Made by a program: the position numbers and the translations under genes
Part shown: piece after piece, positions 62,885-64,000 of the stretch
Position numbering within the stretch: the stretch's first letter is position 1
How the letters are laid out: every line of letters begins with the position of its first letter
NCBI RefSeq assembly: GCF_000805455.1
Contig: NZ_JSUS01000071.1
Location: 558,001-622,000 of the forward strand
From: Acinetobacter sp. A47
Lineage (GTDB): Bacteria; Pseudomonadota; Gammaproteobacteria; Pseudomonadales; Moraxellaceae
Direction of reading: 5' to 3'
Length of the DNA: 64,000 bases
The notes under the pieces: model-generated
Seen by the model: the letters and a program-made list of their open reading frames with translations, nothing else
What the model was told of the DNA's origin: nothing
The model's database searches: none

Positions 62885-64000
62885 CTATCGCGCACTGTTG
62901 TGCTGAAGCAGCTGCTGGATCACCTGATAGCTGGCCTTAATCCGTTCTTCATTGGGAAAATTGGTATTGGCCAACATCACAATCCCGATCTTTTGCTGAG
63001 GAATAAAAGCCACGTAAGCACTAAAACCGTTGGTCGCTCCGGTTTTATTAAAGAATGTTGCTGCCGGCGCAACTTGCGGCTGCCGGATCGGGGTGACTGC
63101 ATGACTTTCCAGGGCCATTTTGCTGGAATTACCCTGTAACAGGGTTTCCAATTTCGCCGGATAGGCATATTGCTCCCACCCCAGCCCCTGTGTCATCGCG
63201 CCGACTTTAAAATAACCCACATGGGTATTTTCAATGGCTTTACGCAGGGGTTGCGGCAACTGTTGCGGGTTGATTTGTGCATCCACAAATTTCAGCATGT
63301 CTGCGCTGCTACTTTTCACGCCATAAGCTTCGGCATCAAACATGCCCGGAGAAACACGCATGGCCTGATCGGCTTTATATCCCCAGGCATAGTCCGGCAT
63401 CTGTTGCTCAGGTACCTGAATGAAACTCTGCTTCAGGCCTAACTGCGGAAAAAGTGTTTGCTCCAGCAATTCGGTATAGGGCTTTTTCATTGCCAAGGCC
63501 GTGACATGGCCCATCAAGCCGATACTCGGGTTGGAATATTGACGGGCCGCACCGATTGCGGTCTTCGGCTGCCATGTCTGAAAATACTTGAGCATATCCT
63601 GCTGCTGAACCACATTATCAGGGAACTGCAACGGAAAACCGCCTGCCGTGTAGGTGCCCAGATTCAATAGGCTGGCACGGTTCACTGCACTATTTTTCAG
63701 TTCCGGAAAATATTGGGCAGGATGATCAGCCAAGGAAAGCTGGCCTTGTGCCTGTGCATAGCCTGCCAAGGTTGCATTGAAGGTTTTGCTGACCGAGCCA
63801 AGTTCAAATAAGGTATTGTTGCGAACCGGCTGCTGGCTCTGTTTCGAGGCCACCCCATAATTAACAAAATAATGCTGTCCATTCAGGGTGATGCCAACCG
63901 CCATTCCCGGAACGTTGTAGCGTTGCAATAGCGGTTTAAATTGCTGGTCAACCATCTCCTTGACCTGCTGTTCGCTCAATGGTTGTGCCCAAAGCGGCAT
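62885..64000 (-). CDS. Class C beta-lactamase, ADC-like (N-terminus reaches window edge)
   Basis: 371 residues visible. Serine beta-lactamase motifs are complete: SVSK with catalytic Ser69 and Lys72 (window numbering), YSN at 155-157, and KTG at 319-321 (FNKTGATNGF). The VPGMAVGITLNGQHY start, LQFPDNV, YSNPSIGLMG and NEERIKASYQV end match the Acinetobacter-derived cephalosporinase (ADC) group. The first in-frame ATG is the last codon of the window, inside what looks like the end of a signal peptide (MPLWAQ), so the true start is probably beyond the edge. It hydrolyses beta-lactams, mainly cephalosporins, in the periplasm. No ampR-type regulator is seen in the window. Confidence 0.92.
   Translation of the reverse strand: MPLWAQPLSEQQVKEMVDQQFKPLLQRYNVPGMAVGITLNGQHYFVNYGVASKQSQQPVRNNTLFELGSVSKTFNATLAGYAQAQGQLSLADHPAQYFPELKNSAVNRASLLNLGTYTAGGFPLQFPDNVVQQQDMLKYFQTWQPKTAIGAARQYSNPSIGLMGHVTALAMKKPYTELLEQTLFPQLGLKQSFIQVPEQQMPDYAWGYKADQAMRVSPGMFDAEAYGVKSSSADMLKFVDAQINPQQLPQPLRKAIENTHVGYFKVGAMTQGLGWEQYAYPAKLETLLQGNSSKMALESHAVTPIRQPQVAPAATFFNKTGATNGFSAYVAFIPQQKIGIVMLANTNFPNEERIKASYQVIQQLLQHNSAR

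Noticed and set aside
1..64000. tRNA, rRNA, CRISPR arrays, insertion sequences, prophage genes
   Set aside because: I scanned both strands for T-loop GTTCGA-type motifs, spaced short repeats and transposase or integrase motifs, and saw none convincing. A tRNAscan or Infernal run would be decisive.

Overview
The window looks like chromosomal DNA of an Acinetobacter species (Moraxellaceae, Gammaproteobacteria), probably not A. baumannii itself. The evidence is a class C beta-lactamase of the Acinetobacter ADC type, an AceI-type PACE efflux gene beside a divergent LysR regulator, the gene orders yqiA-parE, dapA-bamC-purC and serB/ytjB, and the sequence character of the housekeeping proteins. No rRNA, tRNA, CRISPR array, transposase or integrase was seen.

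Layout. 1-5.1 kb: start of a urea-type ABC transporter binding protein (urtA, cut by the left edge), then yqiA-parE on the minus strand and an alpha/beta hydrolase. 5.2-13.2 kb: an AT-rich type VI secretion island on the minus strand. It runs vgrG, a multidomain peptidoglycan hydrolase effector translationally coupled to it (ATGA), then four small exported proteins that are probable immunity proteins; two of these are tandem paralogues. 13.4-26.8 kb: core genes (dsbB, gshA, DUF924, a lipoprotein, DUF445, an aminotransferase, a MATE pump, an SDR with divergent TetR, phoB-phoR, a PACE pump with divergent LysR). 26.8-30.5 kb: an accessory stretch with three near-identical direct repeats of about 200 bp. 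Each starts with a terminator at or just after a stop codon, and they bracket an ADP-ribosylglycohydrolase gene and a LysR gene. A 3' gene remnant and a small membrane protein follow. 30.5-34.0 kb: LysE exporter, LysR, MFS pump, AraC. 34.1-43 kb: psd and a sulfurtransferase, pncB, a periplasmic catalase with an ankyrin partner, dtd, an SCP2 protein, a membrane protein and serB. 43-51.3 kb: ytjB, then a tightly packed series ribB-ribH-nusB-thiL-pgpA-glmU-glmS. 51.3-64 kb: yitT, an Lrp regulator, pncA, dapA-bamC-purC, an amidohydrolase, an acyltransferase, a short UvrA paralogue, rarA and an ampC-type beta-lactamase cut by the right edge.

Most interesting parts. (1) The T6SS cassette, whose effector appears to join a LysM domain, an M15-type metallopeptidase and a further C-terminal domain that may be a muramidase. 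(2) A pair of interspersed structured repeats (18.3 kb and 36.0 kb), both 3' of a gene in the same orientation, with two helices kept by compensatory base changes. (3) The triple 200-bp repeat that makes the ADP-ribosylglycohydrolase gene look like a recently inserted gene-plus-repeat unit. (4) A TetR-type palindrome lying over the -35 and spacer of the SDR promoter.

Start codons were re-chosen where an internal ATG with a better ribosome-binding site, signal peptide or family start was visible. Family names come from reading motifs; no database search was run.
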